Translations under genes and position numbers: made by a program
Assembly (NCBI GenBank): GCA_003024785.1
Contig: PUQB01000890.1
Span: forward strand, 1 to 64,000
Direction of reading: 5' to 3'
Origin: Selaginella tamariscina
Taxonomy: Eukaryota > Streptophyta > Lycopodiopsida > Selaginellales > Selaginellaceae
DNA: 64,000 bases
The notes under the pieces: generated by a model
The model's input: the letters and a program-made list of their open reading frames with translations, nothing else
What the model was told of the DNA's origin: nothing
The model's database searches: none
Shown: positions 24,719 to 36,605 of the stretch, piece after piece
How the letters are laid out: every line of letters begins with the position of its first letter
How positions within the stretch are numbered: the first letter of the stretch is position 1

Positions 24719-25012
24719 TTAACCCGAGACCTTTCTGCTAACACATATATGAGTTAGCCAACTTGTCCGTATGATCCTAGATGCTAAATTACACCATCAA
24801 CAGCAAGGCGTATATTCATACGCATTCTAGACTAGTTTGTGGACCACACCATCCTCAAGACCTCAGATATATAACAAGTTTCCAATTCATGTTTCTCAAA
24901 ATCATTCAACACTAATCTTCGGTCTTGTGTTTATTTTGTATTTGAAACAATCTCCTCCTTTCAGCTCAAAGGTTCCGCCCTTGTTCTAAAGGTTTTGCCC
25001 TTTGCACAAGGT
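24719..25012 (+). repeat. 3' LTR of Gypsy A
   Basis: Diverged partner of 2302-2624 with the same landmark order, ending 'gttttgccctttgcacaagg'. It lies at the far side of the nested insertion and closes the old element. Confidence 0.75.
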
Positions 25013-25242
25013 TGGACACCTAGCAGGACTGGCACTAGCAAAACACTTACACTCAAAAGGCATCTCTTTCCGCTTGAATGGTGTAGGAGATTATACGAGC
25101 AGATAGCTTGGACACCTACGTCTTGGACATAGGCTTCCAGATATTCATTTCTACATATCCTGAAGCACGTAGAATACTCAATTAGGAAGAGTTAACTTCT
25201 ACGCAGGAGCTTTAGTCTTCTACATGGGAGCATGTCCAACTT
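25013..25242. other. Unassigned DNA left of MULE copy 1
   Basis: No retroelement or gene recognised. It should be continuous with 41004 onward before the MULE inserted; joining the flanks gives no convincing long coding frame. Confidence 0.4.
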
Positions 25243-25251
25243 GTTCCAACA
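25243..25251. repeat. Left 9-bp target duplication of MULE copy 1
   Basis: GTTCCAACA here versus GTTCCAGCA at 40995-41003, 8 of 9 identical. Nine bp is the usual Mutator-type target duplication. Confidence 0.7.
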
Positions 25252-25337
25252 TGGTCTCGGCGAAAAGGAGGCTCCGGCTCAGGAGGCTTCATATTATTCT
25301 AGTATATTCGCGGATATTCTAGGGTTATTCTAGCATA

Positions 25338-25367
25338 TTCTAGAATATTCTCAAGAATATTCTAGAA
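25338..25367. promoter_or_regulatory. Heat-shock-element-like array, left end of MULE copy 1
   Basis: TTC-GAA-TTC units at exact 5-bp spacing (25338-25350), a 4-bp gap, then GAA-TTC-GAA (25355-25367). Two perfect three-unit matches to the nGAAnnTTCnnGAAn consensus. They lie downstream of the transposase gene, so they may be transposase sites instead. Confidence 0.6.
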
Positions 25368-26825
25368 TATATAAGTTTTTTTAATATGCCGACTGGCTTA
25401 ATATATGCCGACTGGCTTAATAAAGCATTATCCTAAACCCTAAACCATTTATCCTTGTAGCACCGGTGGGTCATGAACTCTGCTGCAATTCACCAGCAAA
25501 CGGTGGACCTCCATCTCACTGAGCGATCGCCTTTGTAGAAAATATGTGACGTCCGGGTTCAAGCCAAGCACACGGCTATAGACGAAGTACATGTGTACAC
25601 ATGGGCTCCAACTTTTGCTCTTCTGAAATGTAGAACAACTGCATGGGATAAGTATTAATAGTCACCTTTGCAGAGTCATTTCCTGCCGACACAACGAAAG
25701 CCTCCTTCCGTCCTCTAGCTGTCACTTCAACATTTCGCACACACCTAAAAACGTCTTGGCCTTGCGGAAATTCTTCTCTTGTTCCTTAGACATTTTTGTT
25801 GGAGTCCGACCATACGTCCTTCGAAAGGTGGAATTGTTGTAGATCCAGCTCCACGTGGTGGCGATGGTGTTTTGTCCTTCTGACCCTCATCTACTCTTCC
25901 TTCCCTGTAAACCTTCCAGAACAAAGCCTGCATCCTGTAGTTCTCTGACCTCCTCACTTGTCAGCTTCGTTTCCTTGAGCACAGGCCAAACCGTTGGTGG
26001 TGTTGGAATTCGTGACCGAAGAATTTTGCCGTTTGGCCGCGTGAAACACCCTGAATCTTTTGGGCAGAACCACATCATCTGTTGTACATACTCCTCATTC
26101 CCCAAGGCATCAATGTACATTCGTTTTCCATAGAATCCTGGTGCTGGCACTCTGCTTGGATAACCGATTGGTTTTCCACACAGAGCAGTTCCTTCCTGAT
26201 TCATCCCCAAACACTTAACCTTACTGGATGCTCCGATTCGTCTGATGGCCCACTCTGTTTTGAGCAATCTCTCTCTCCGAAACCTCTTCGAACCTTAACC
26301 TCTTTCTCCTGTTGTTTTGGACCACCCGCTCTGTGTACTCTACATCATGTCTGTGTGAACGTCGAGCATCAGACTGTTCTGTTCCTGTGACTGTTCTCCT
26401 AACAGTTTGCACTCGAACGTTAGTGGTACTCGTGAACTCCGGGCTGGTCAAGTGTTCCTCGCCTTCCACCAGATTGATAATTGTTGATGGAGATACACTT
26501 TTCCCCTCAGAGAGTTTGCGTTGCACTCGTTTCAACAGTTTCCCTTCAAAGGACCAACCTTGTATACCTCCCTTCTATTGCCTCTTTCACCTTTTGTTAC
26601 GACCCGTATAACAAATCAAAGAATATTCTCCCAAAAGGTATAAGCTAGAATATTCCTAAAGAGCTATACCTAGATCTAAGAGAATTAAGGGCACACTAAT
26701 ATTGGAAGCCTTTTTGGAGAGTAGCATGTGGAGACTAGAGACAGCTCGGGGGAGGTCGGGTGGTTTTGTGAGGGTCTCTAGTTTGTACGTAGTGGTGCCT
26801 AACAATTGGTATCGGAGGAAGGTTC

Positions 26826-29800
26826 GAGATGAGTGCCTGGTGGGAAGGGATAATACCACCTGTGTGGAGACGTTGGACACTAAAAGGCAAATTGTCCAAG
26901 GATAAGCAAGTCTAAGGGCAAAAGTTTCAATGGCAAAGAACAAGTAGACACCTAAGAAGCTTTAAGAGATGGAGCGTGGAGAGGAGCACAAAGAAGACTT
27001 CTCTAAACCACAAGGTAAATTTCTATTTGTTCTTGCTCAATAGGTAAACTACATGGCACGGGAGGAGCCACACACACGTGCTATTATGGTGGAGGGACGA
27101 CTTGGTGAGCATCCAGTGTGAGTCCTTGTGGATATCATGAGTAGCGATAACTTTGTGTCAACAAAGTTAGTGGAGGAGTGCAGCTTGCCCACGAAGACTG
27201 TGCCTCAATATGAATTTGAAGGCTCAGCTATCACACAGAGCTATAGTGCTTGTGTGGAGGAGTTACAGCTAGAGGTTGGCAAAACCCAGCTAGTGGAGCT
27301 GCACGAAGAGCCTCAATATGAGATTGAGGGCTCAACTATCACACAGAGCTACATTACTTGTGTGGAGGAGTTATAGCTGGAGGTTGGCAAAACCCAGCTG
27401 GTGGAGCTGCGTGAAGAGCCTCAATACAAGATTGAGGGCTCAGCTATCACACAGAGCTACATTGCTTGTGTGAGGAGTTACAGCTGTAGGTTGGCAAAAC
27501 CCAGCTGGTGGAGCTGCACGAAGACTGCCTCAATACGAGATTGAGGGCTCAGCTATCACACAGAGCTACAGTGCTTGTGTGGAGGAGTTACAGCTGTAGG
27601 TTGACAAAACCCAACTGGTGGAGCACGAAGACTGTGCCTCAATACGAGATTGAGGGCTCAGCTACACACAGAGCTACAGTGCTTGTGTGGAGGAGTTACA
27701 ACTGTAGGTTGGCAAAACCTAGCTGGTGGAGCTGAACGAAGACTATGCCTCAATACGAGATTGAGGGCTTAGTTGTCACATAGAGCTAAATTGCTTGTGT
27801 GGAGGAGTTACAGCTAAAGGTTCGCAAAACCCAGTTGGTGGAGACTTTCTTTCTTGCGAAGCTAGTGCTGTGGATCCTAAGATCTAGTGGAGCACCAAGC
27901 ACATGAAGCTTGAGTATAGTGAAGTGAAAGACACTTGGTTTGGAACAAAGCTTGAGTCTCCAAACAAGTTCTTTTACTGTCACCTTGAGCAAAGCTATTG
28001 TGTGAGGAGTTTGCTGACGTCTTCCCTCCTGAGCTACCTCATGGCTACCACATGCAAGAGGTGTGGAGCTGGAATAGGGTACGAAAGCCATTTATCGTAA
28101 GTCATTCCGACTAAGCCATGCTAAGGAGCAAGAGGTTAAGAGACAAGTGATGGAGTTATTGGAATATGGCTTCATACAACTGAGCAAGTCTCCATTTGGT
28201 GCACCAGTATTGCTTGTCAGGAAGGAAAATGGCACCATGAGGACGTGCATAGACTATAGAGCTCTCAACAAGCAAACAGTGAAGGACAACATGCCCATGC
28301 CATGTGTGGATACTATCATGGATCATCTCGGTGGAGCCAAAGTATTCACCAAGATAGTTGGGCATTTCAAGTTCATTGTTATGCCATTCGGCTTAAAAAT
28401 GCCCCAATCACATTCACTCAGTTGACGACTAAGGTGTTTGGTGACTACTTGCATGACTTTGTGGAGATCTTCCTCAACGATATTCTTATTTACAGTAAGA
28501 ATATGAAGGAGCATGTGCAGCATTTGCGAAGAGTTCTTCAGTTGTTGAGGAAGAACAAGCTCTATGCAAGGAAGAGCAAATGTGCATTTGCTCAATGCAA
28601 AGTGGAGTATTTGGGTCACATTGTGACGCCAAGTGGAGTGAAGACTAATCCACAGAAGGTGGCAGTGGTGGAGCAATGGCTAGTTCTTAGCAATGCAGAA
28701 GAGTTACGGAGTTTCTTGGGCATGGCTGGTTATTACCGGCGGTATGTCAAGGATTATGCCTAGAAAGCTTCTCCATTAACTAGGTTGCTAAGGAAGGACG
28801 TTCCCTTTGCATGAAGTGCTTCAGAGAAGAGCAATTTCCAAGCTTTGAAACAAGCTTTGAGTGGCCATTGGAGTTACTTATGTAAGAGGGAAGGCCTATT
28901 GCTTATAAGAGCCGTACTTGAATCCTGTAGAGCAACAATACTCAACGTATGAGCAAAACTACTGGCTATTGTTAATGCATTATGAGTTTGGAGGCACTAT
29001 CTTTATGGTACAAGTTTCAAAGTGTTTACAGATCACAAGACTTTGGTGTATCTGTTCAAACAGAAAGAGTTAAACTCTTAACAAGCTCGCTGGATGGTTA
29101 AGCTCATGGAGTTTGGCAAATTTCCTATTGAGCATAAAGCTAATGTGGTGGTAGATGCTTTGTCACGCGTTGGAGAGCCACAGTGATTAGAGAATTCCAA
29201 ACACGCTTATGTAATGCATTAACAAGGACAATCAGTGAGTTTATCCAGGTAGTTCAACATGCTCAAGCACAAGACGCTGAGGTGCAGGAGCTCAGAGGAC
29301 AGCTAGAGCCACCATTCTCATTTTAGGATGGAGTTTTGTACTACAATGGCCATGTGTATCTTCCTTATGTAGACCATTTGATTAACCAGGTACTATATTT
29401 CCATCATGATTACCCGAGGCTGGTCATTTTGGGGGGAGGGGAACGTATGAGTTGATCAAGAGAAGGTTCTATTAGAGGAATATGAAAGCTAATATCATAG
29501 AGTACTACAAGACTTGTGACAAGTGTCAGCAAGTAAAGGTGCCCAAGGAAAACCAAGTGGGCTATTAGTACCATTGCCTATTCCAGACAGGCAATGGGGC
29601 AGTATCTCTATGGACTTTGTCACTAATTTGCCAAGGACACAGTGGCATTGGAATGAGTTCATATTATGCTATGTTTGGACGGCATTCCAAACAGCTTTTG
29701 AGCTGGGTTTAGCAAGTAAGAAAGCTCAAGGCAACATGGATGAGGAAGCTAAAGATCTGAGTGTTGAGCTTAGAAACATTCAGAGTTTGTGTAAGAAGAA

Positions 29801-30154
29801 CTTACAAGTAGCTCAGAACCGAGCTATCAAGTTTGTTAATGAGCACAGAAGCTTCCAAGAGTTCCAGGTGGGGATTATGTATATCTCTGAGTGGTATTTA
29901 CCACACATGTAAGGCGGAACACTATTGTGGCCTTATGGAAGGGACATAATGATAAGTTGTCTCTTAGGTACTCAGGTCCTTATGTGATTCTGGAGCGTAT
30001 CGATAAGGTGGCATATCGACTACGGCTGCTAGAAGGAGTGAGGGTGCACCCAGTGTTTCATGTTAGCCAGTTAAAGAGAGTACTCACAAAGAACAAGTCC
30101 CGGGTAGATTCTTTGTGGATGTACGAGGCTAATGATACAGGACCAGTTGAGTAA
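26826..30154 (+). pseudogene. Gypsy B2 gag-pol remnant
   Basis: Non-functional Gag-Pol. A trace of the zinc knuckle lies near 26860-26890. The protease D-S-G is replaced by DIMSSDNFVSTKL (about 27128). RT blocks [16 protein letters not shown] and [14 protein letters not shown] are present, but the first catalytic D of the Y/F-x-D-D box is N. RNase H is broken near 28870-29160. The integrase catalytic core is deleted, jumping from FVTNLPRTQ to the downstream HWNE region. The C-terminal block up to the stop at 30154 is well preserved. It can only move with help from another element. Confidence 0.88.
27206..27860 (+). repeat. Tandem expansion of the protease segment in Gypsy B2
   Basis: About six units of 104-111 bp, each opening CCTCAATAYGAGATTGAGGG and containing 'acacagagctac', 'tgtgtggaggagttacagct' and 'ggcaaaacccagctggtgga'. 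Starts are near 27206, 27309, 27419, 27528, 27636 and 27747. Gypsy B1 has a single unit (9798-9905). Confidence 0.88.
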
Positions 30155-32417
30155 GTTATATTGCCCTTGAGGACAAGGACTTGCTAATGGGGGGGAGGAT
30201 TGTTACGACCCGTATAACAAATCAAAGAATATTCTCCCAAAAGGTATAAGCTAGAATATTCCTAAAGAGCTATACCTAGATCTAAGAGAATTAAGGGCAC
30301 ACTAATATTGGAAGCCTTTTTGGAGAGCAGCATGTGGAGACTAGAGACAGCTCGGGGGAGGTCGGGTGGTTTTGTGAGGGTCTCTAGTTTGTACGTAGTG
30401 GTGCCTAACACCTTTGCACTCTGCATAACTGCATCGATGAGGTCTAACATTGTCCCTCCAGCAGTGGTACTCTTTTGGCCAATCTTGCTCTTCTTGCTCT
30501 CGCATGAATCACTTCAGCATTGTTTGTAGTTGGAACGCTCGCGAGTCCTTCTTCTGTCATGTCTCCCAGTTCCGCCATTGAGATGTGGTCCTCATGCCTG
30601 ATCCACCAAGACAGCCATGTCTTAAAGCTCGAATGTTTGACGCTCGTCCTTCCCAAAAAGACTCGAGAATTGCCAGTTGTTCTTTCTTAGATTGTTCATT
30701 CAGTGCTGCAGGCCAGGCACGAGCAAGCTTCATGTGTTCTTCGCGATGTTCTTCTGCGATCCATTTCTTTGTCACCTGACGCACGGATTGCATAAAGTGA
30801 AATAGACAACTTCTTTCCCTCCCTTTCATCTTTGCTCCGTTGTTGAATACTTGGCGCAAGGCTATCCATATCGCTCCAGCCTCATCCGACATGAAACCAA
30901 CAAAGTTGACATTCTCCAAACCCTTTCTTACAAACCTCTAGCATTGTGTTCAAGAACTTCAGCACTGCAACATTATCTTCGCAGTACATATCTGCGTAAG
31001 CTATAGTCACCATGGATCTGACACTGCAAGAGAGCGTTAGATAACGAAGATTAGAAAGTGTTATGAAGAGTTTTACAACTTACAATGGGTCATAAAGGTG
31101 TATTCCAATTGTCGCCCAGTCTGGTATGCGGTGCGTGTGGTCCAGAACAACCCATTGATCATGAAGGTCTCCTCCACTTTGACACCTTCTGATGTACTCA
31201 ACTCCTGAACCCGGTCCCTCAACTGTCATTTTGAAGATCAGAGGCTGCTCCTCAGCACCATGCAGTTCCATCCCTGGAACATGTATGACGTGAATGAAAG
31301 GTATTGGCAGCTTTGTCTTCAGCTCCAGAAGACCCTCGTAACCCTCTCTAAAGTGTGTCTCCTTCTGTCTTGATTGTGTAATCCAGTCCCGAGTCCTAAA
31401 GAAAAGGTCACGTCAGTGTTAGAGATCTAAAGAAAAATACCTTCGATGGTTTGTTAGAGGTTCAAGTTTTGAGAGTAAACCAGTGTACGAGACTTCTCCT
31501 TCTTCCTTGAAAAGTTCTTCAAAGATGAGCTCACGCGCGGCTTGAAACTCAATCACTCGTTGATTGGTTCGCAGACTGCTCTTTACCACGTTGCTAACAC
31601 TAGATCTGGCTCGCTGAACGTTTGAAGCTGACACTGAGGGCTGACTGGATGCTGATGAACACCTCTGTGAATGAACAACCTTGTAAAAGAAATGTCGTCT
31701 GGCAGAATGTAGTACACATAAGCCGGACAAGTGTGCACCAGCAATGGCTCCTCTCCACAATGCTTACATTTATGCCTATTACTTTGCCTGTCTCAGTTGT
31801 CTTTGCCTTCTCCACAGCACCCTTGAAGTGACATTCATTTGCTTTCTTCTCAAAAGCCAAGTAGGGGCAGGTAGGATTGATGCATTTGAGATGTCCGACA
31901 CATGAACTTCGACTGACTCGCACCGAAACATGCCAGTGTGTTGTGCTCGGGTGTGTCCAATGGTAGCAGCCATCCTTGCGATTCATCCCCGAGTACTTCT
32001 CTGTGCTTTCTTTCTTGGGGGAAGTTCGTAAATGACATTTCCATTGTATATCTGCGGTAGTTCAGAGACTCGTTTAACTTCAGACGAACCAATGAGATCC
32101 TTCCCTATCCTACATTTGTCTGCTCTTAGAAGACACACCAGCATGGATTCCTCACGCTCCTCTGTCCGCAACCTGAACAACGGGCCCTTTGTCGGGCACA
32201 ATGTGTAAAAGACAAACTGGTTTGATGCATTGCCTTCTGGTAACAACTCCACATCTTCTCCAGAACTCGCAGAAACTGACATCAATTGAACCACATGTAT
32301 ACTGAACCAACAAGGAATGTTGAAAGCAATGTGAAGATCATGTTCAAACACAAAAGCATTTCCATCTTCATCGACTGGGAAATCTTTGTCAATGCCTTCA
32401 TAGGTAACTCTGGCCAT

Positions 32418-32906
32418 GACAACACAAGGAGAAAGCTGGTGGTTTAAAAGCAAAGCAAAAGATTAAACACACTTTCCCTCGCCAAAAAAAAATTACAATC
32501 GTTGATAATAAACGTGAATACACGTTTGTATATAATTAATTCTACGCTGCCCAGCTCACAGTGTTCTTAATGATGTCCTCTCTAGTATCACCGATTTAAT
32601 TTAATTCTACCTTTATGATTTGAAATATCTTCACATTTACCAATTATTCACATATTTTAAAATAAACCCTAAATATTAATGTCACATTTATTCCGTAGGG
32701 TTCACTGTTTTCATTGCGGCTAGGGTTTTTTGGTAGATAGGGTTTACTGTTTCCATTGCGGCTAGGGTTTTTCAATCTCAGATCTGTTTCCACTGCGCAG
32801 ATCCAGAGGGTTTTTCAATCTCAGATCTCAGAGTTACGGTTTCCACTGCGGCGCCATCCATTTCGACTCGATTCGTGCAGCGCCCAAGTATACAATGGAG
32901 ATTTCT
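32418..32906. promoter_or_regulatory. Divergent promoter region, MULE copy 1
   Basis: AT-rich spacer between the transposase start (minus) and the first exon-like unit of the methyltransferase gene (plus). It contains AAACCCTAAA and several TAGGGTTT telo-box-like motifs. Near-identical to 46351-46848. Confidence 0.5.
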
Positions 32907-33836
32907 GTGCCGATTTAGATTGTCGGCACCATCCTGCTCAGCCGGCGGCCACAAGGTATGTGTAATTTCTGTATTTTATGATTTGCTGCTCAAAGTATTT
33001 CTTTTTCAGAGATATAGGGTCTTCATTTGTGCCGACTGAGAGCGACGGCACCATCCTGGTTCAGTCGGCAAACACAAGGTATTTTCGATTTATTTATTTT
33101 TTTCTTTGCGCTCAAGTATACGTGTCACAATGTTTTTTCAGAGTTAATGGGTCTTTCCATTTGTGCCGACTGAGAGTGACGGCACCATCCTGTTCAGTCG
33201 GCAACAAGGTATTTTCGATTTTTTTTTTTTTGCTTTGCGGCTCAAGTATCCGTATCACAATGTTTTTTTTTCAGAGTTAATGGTCTTCCCATTTGTGTCG
33301 ACTGAGAGTGACGGCACCATCCTGGTTCAGTCGGCAGCCACAAGGTATTTTCAATTTATATTTTTTTGCTTTGGATCAAGTATCGTATCACATGTTTTTT
33401 TTCAGAGTTAATGGTCTTCTCATTTGTGCCGACTGAGATGACGGCACCATCCTCTTCAGTCGGCAGCCACAAGGTATTTTGAATTTGTTTATATTTTGCT
33501 TTGCGGCTAAAGTATTTTTTTTTCAGAGTTAAGTGTCTTCCCATTTGTGCCGACTGAGAGTGACGGCACCATCCTTCTTCAGTCGGCAGCCACAAGGTAT
33601 TTTGAATTAGTTTTTTTTTTCTTTGCGCTCAAGTATTTCTTTTAAACAGTTAATGGGTCTTCCCATTTGTGCCGTCTGAGAGGGACGGCACCATCCTATC
33701 TCAGTCGGCACCATTATCTCTTCAGTGCCGTCTGACAGAGTCGGCACAAACTATCTCAGTCGGCGATTTGTTTCTTCTACATCTCTCTGCCGACTGAGAG
33801 GGTCGGCACCATCTAGCTTGAGTCGGCAGCCACAAG
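32907..33836 (+). repeat. Exon-like repeat array, first set of MULE copy 1
   Basis: About seven units, each with an inverted repeat of GCCGACTGA flanked by a T-rich CAG acceptor and an AAG/GTAT donor. This array leads into a truncated methyltransferase gene. Unit lengths vary a little through indels in T-runs. Confidence 0.85.
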
Positions 33837-33913
33837 GTTAGTCATCTTTGTTTGTTTTTTTATTTTGTCTCCTAATCAATTGACTTGTGTGTTTGCTTTC
33901 CAGAGTTTACAAA

Positions 33914-36160
33914 ATGGTGAGAGCTTCAAAACGTCTACTAGAGACTGCGCCTGATGAAGAGCCACGGGAAGAGAAGAGGATATCGAAGCAGAAGCGAGGC
34001 AAGAGAGGAGAACCATCTAATGTAGCAAAGGAGGATCCTCCAGTGACTCAGTCTGGAGTAGTAGCAGTTGAGCAAGAACAGCCTCCACCAACAATCACAG
34101 ATTTCCTGGAGAGCTCGTCGCAGTTGCCTCCTTCATCCGCTGAGGTTGCAGTCCTGAACGAGCAAGTGCAGATGACAGAGGCAGCTGAAGCTAGCGAGGA
34201 TGACTTGGAGGAGGCAGTGAGCAAAAAGAGAGGCCGCGGAAAGCTGATCCAAAAGGCAAGAAGGCTGTCAGAGTTTTAACCCAAAGGGCCAACACGTGGC
34301 AACACGTGGCTGCCAGGTGGCCATTTGGCGTCATCACCCTGTGTGAGCAACGCTAAGTTTCCCAGAACAACCTTAACGATCCCTAAGGTTAGACTCTAAT
34401 GCCCAAGGACATGAGACTTAGGGTTTAGCCTAAGTCTCCCTAGAGTGTCTACCCCACAACCCTTGAGGGATAACCCTAGTTGACTTAGGGTTTAGCCTAA
34501 GTCTCCCTAGAGTGTCTGCCCCCAAAACCCTTGAGGAATAACCCTAGTTGACTTAGGGTCTTGCCCTAGAAGACCTAGACAGGCTCATGCCCTAACCCCC
34601 ATCAAGGAGACGTGTGTTTCCACACACACCCCTAGATAGAGCTAAGGCATCGTCACTTACCCTTGAGGAATCACCCTCATCCGGGAGTACAACCCTTTAG
34701 GGCGACAAGAGGTACCCTGAACCCGACTAACCCTAAGGGTTTGAGTAGCCAAGTTATACCCTAAACCTAGGGCTAGTACTTAGTGAGGACACGAGTGTGC
34801 GCCGTAGGCGGACACGAGTGTTCTGCTAAGCAAACTCCCTAAGGCTAGGTTTGGGATAACCCTAAGCACATGACCTTGCGAGTGCTTCACGAAAGGGCTC
34901 CTTCTAACACGCTTAGGTTGTTCAACCCTTGAATTCCAAGGGGAACACTCCCCTAGCCAAGTGTGCCAAAGCACACCTAGTTATGAGACCTAACCTCCCT
35001 TGAGCGGATGCCCAAGGCTTAGCACCCTAGTGCAAGCACAAGCATGTATGTTTGTTAAAGTATCCAACCCCTTGGCGACTAGCCCATGACATAACCCCAA
35101 AGGGCGTGCCTTGGGCGTTGTAGCATGTGACATTCAGCCCAGTGTCACATCTCCATGTGACACTGCCTTCCCCGATGTGGGCTATCATGCCATAGCCCTT
35201 AGATTCGAGAGTTGCACCAAGTGCCGCAAACGTGGCTCCTAAATGCCAACTCTAGAACCCCTCAATTATCCCTCAAGACTCGGTAAGGAAACCCTGTCAA
35301 TCAAGAACCCACGCCCACAGTTGGATAAGGACACAAACGTGCCCTGGTTAGCTGTGAGTGTTGCTCCTAGCTTGATGTGGAGGAGGAGGCTGGAGACAAG
35401 CCTCAACCTGCTTCTTGGAACGTGCATTCCGACAAGACCTCCCAGGCATGGATTCGCCAACGTTAAGGGTAAGCTACCCCGAAGGTGGGATGTACCCCTG
35501 GCATTTGGAAGTTAGGGCGGCACAACAGAGGGTTGTACCTTAACGACACAAGCTAAAGCTTGCACCGGCAAAAGAGCAACGAACTCAGTCATGAACCCAG
35601 GAGCTCTCCTACATATACTCTACCTTATTTATGTGACGGAGCCCCCCCCCCCTCTTTTCCTATATGTGTTAGTGGGCTGGCACTAATTTTAGCCCTTAGA
35701 TAAATATGAGCTCATAACTCACCCTTACTCCTACCCCTAAACCCTACCCAAGGGGTGGGGGTTTTAGGGCTTGGGTTAGGGCAACCCTAGGGTTAGGTCA
35801 ACCCTAGGGGTGTTCATAACCCTACTTAACACGCTGAACTCATCTGCAAAGACCAATCAGCCTATTCGGAACGTCAAAATTGGGGTGGGTTTCTAGAAGG
35901 TAAGTTCTAGCTTCGCTTAGAGTTTCCTGCAAATACCTAATGACACCCGGCCGGACCATCACCAGATACCCAAGTGCACTAAGCGGGCCTGTTTCCTACT
36001 ACATCTAGGGTCCATCAACATAGTACAGTAGGTAACAACAATCAACATCCAAAGTAAGGGGTCCAGTCATAGTAAAAACTATGACAAAGGCGAAGAGCGA
36101 TAAGGAGCCGAAGGAGTTATACAGCATACCGGCTAGCCTGCATTTGGAAAGCTCAGCCGT
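33914..36160 (+). pseudogene. Truncated duplicate of the ParB-methyltransferase first exon, split by a solo LTR
   Basis: The frame starts MVRASKRLLETAPDEEPRE and matches the first exon of the gene at 37636 and 48029. A one-base change alters the frame near 34245 (GRGKLIQKARR instead of GRGKADSKGKK). A solo LTR-L interrupts it at 34266-36086. It resumes as 'aaggcgaagagcgataagg' and ends at the duplication joint near 36160, about codon 143. Only the disordered basic N-terminus is encoded, with no ParB or methyltransferase domain. Confidence 0.88.
34266..36086 (-). mobile_element. Solo LTR-L with perfect 5-bp target duplication
   Basis: A 1821-bp LTR-L in minus orientation, TGTCAGAGTTTTAACCC...AACTATGACA, flanked by AAGGC (34261-34265 and 36087-36091). 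No internal region is present, so the element was reduced to one LTR by recombination. This copy gives the best full-length view of LTR-L, including a poly(C) run near 35642 and a telomere-like inverted repeat at 35735-35769. Confidence 0.92.
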
Positions 36161-36605
36161 TAATAATAAATGTGAATACACGTTAATACAATCGTTAATA
36201 ATAAACGTGAATACACGTTTGTATATAATTAATTCTATGCTGCCCAGCTCACAGTGTTCTTAATGATGTCCTCTCTAGTATCACCGATTTAATTTAATTT
36301 CTACCTTTTATGATTTGAAATATCTTCACATTTACCAATTATTCACATATTTTAAAATAAACCCTAAATATTAATGTCACATTTATTCCGTAGGGTTCAC
36401 TGTTTTCATTGCGGCTAGGGTTTTTTGGTAGATAGGGTTTACTGTTTCCATTGCGGCTAGGGTTCTTTCAATCTCAGATCTGTTTCCACTGCGGCAGATC
36501 CAGAGGGTTTCTTCAATCTCAGATCTCAGAGTTACGGTTTCCACTGCGGCGCCATCCATTTCGACTCGATTCGTGCAGCGCCCAAGTATAACAATGGAGA
36601 TTTCT
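36161..36605. promoter_or_regulatory. Duplicated promoter region, MULE copy 1
   Basis: Second copy of the AT-rich promoter segment in this element, starting at 'cgttaataataaa' right after the broken first-exon duplicate. A short repeat of 'taataataaaygtgaatac' marks the joint. It now drives, if anything, the second methyltransferase copy. Confidence 0.6.

Larger units (their letters stand above)
26595..30410 (+). mobile_element. Gypsy B2: second, internally deleted Gypsy B element
   Basis: A 3816-bp element with 210-bp LTRs (26595-26804 and 30201-30410) that differ by one base (AGTAGC versus AGCAGC), so it is young. A 5-bp target repeat CCTTT flanks it. The TTGGTATCGGAGG primer site is at 26806-26818 and a G-rich polypurine tract precedes the 3' LTR. 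It shares sequence with Gypsy B1 but lacks most of gag and part of integrase, and its protease region is expanded into about six tandem units. Confidence 0.93.
25449..32417 (-). pseudogene. MULE transposase, copy 1, split by Gypsy B2
   Basis: Same three-exon transposase as at 43196-46350 and 56695-59853. It starts at 32417 (MARVTYEGIDKDFPVDEDG) and should stop at 25449-25451. Recognisable parts are the N-terminal Cys/His domain (CINPTCPYLAF ... HCG), the MULE core block FMSDEAGAIWIALRQVF, and a C-terminal SWIM-type region. Gypsy B2 sits in the third exon, with CCTTT duplicated on both sides (26590-26594 and 30411-30415). Several one-base indels also break the frame. Non-functional. Confidence 0.85.
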
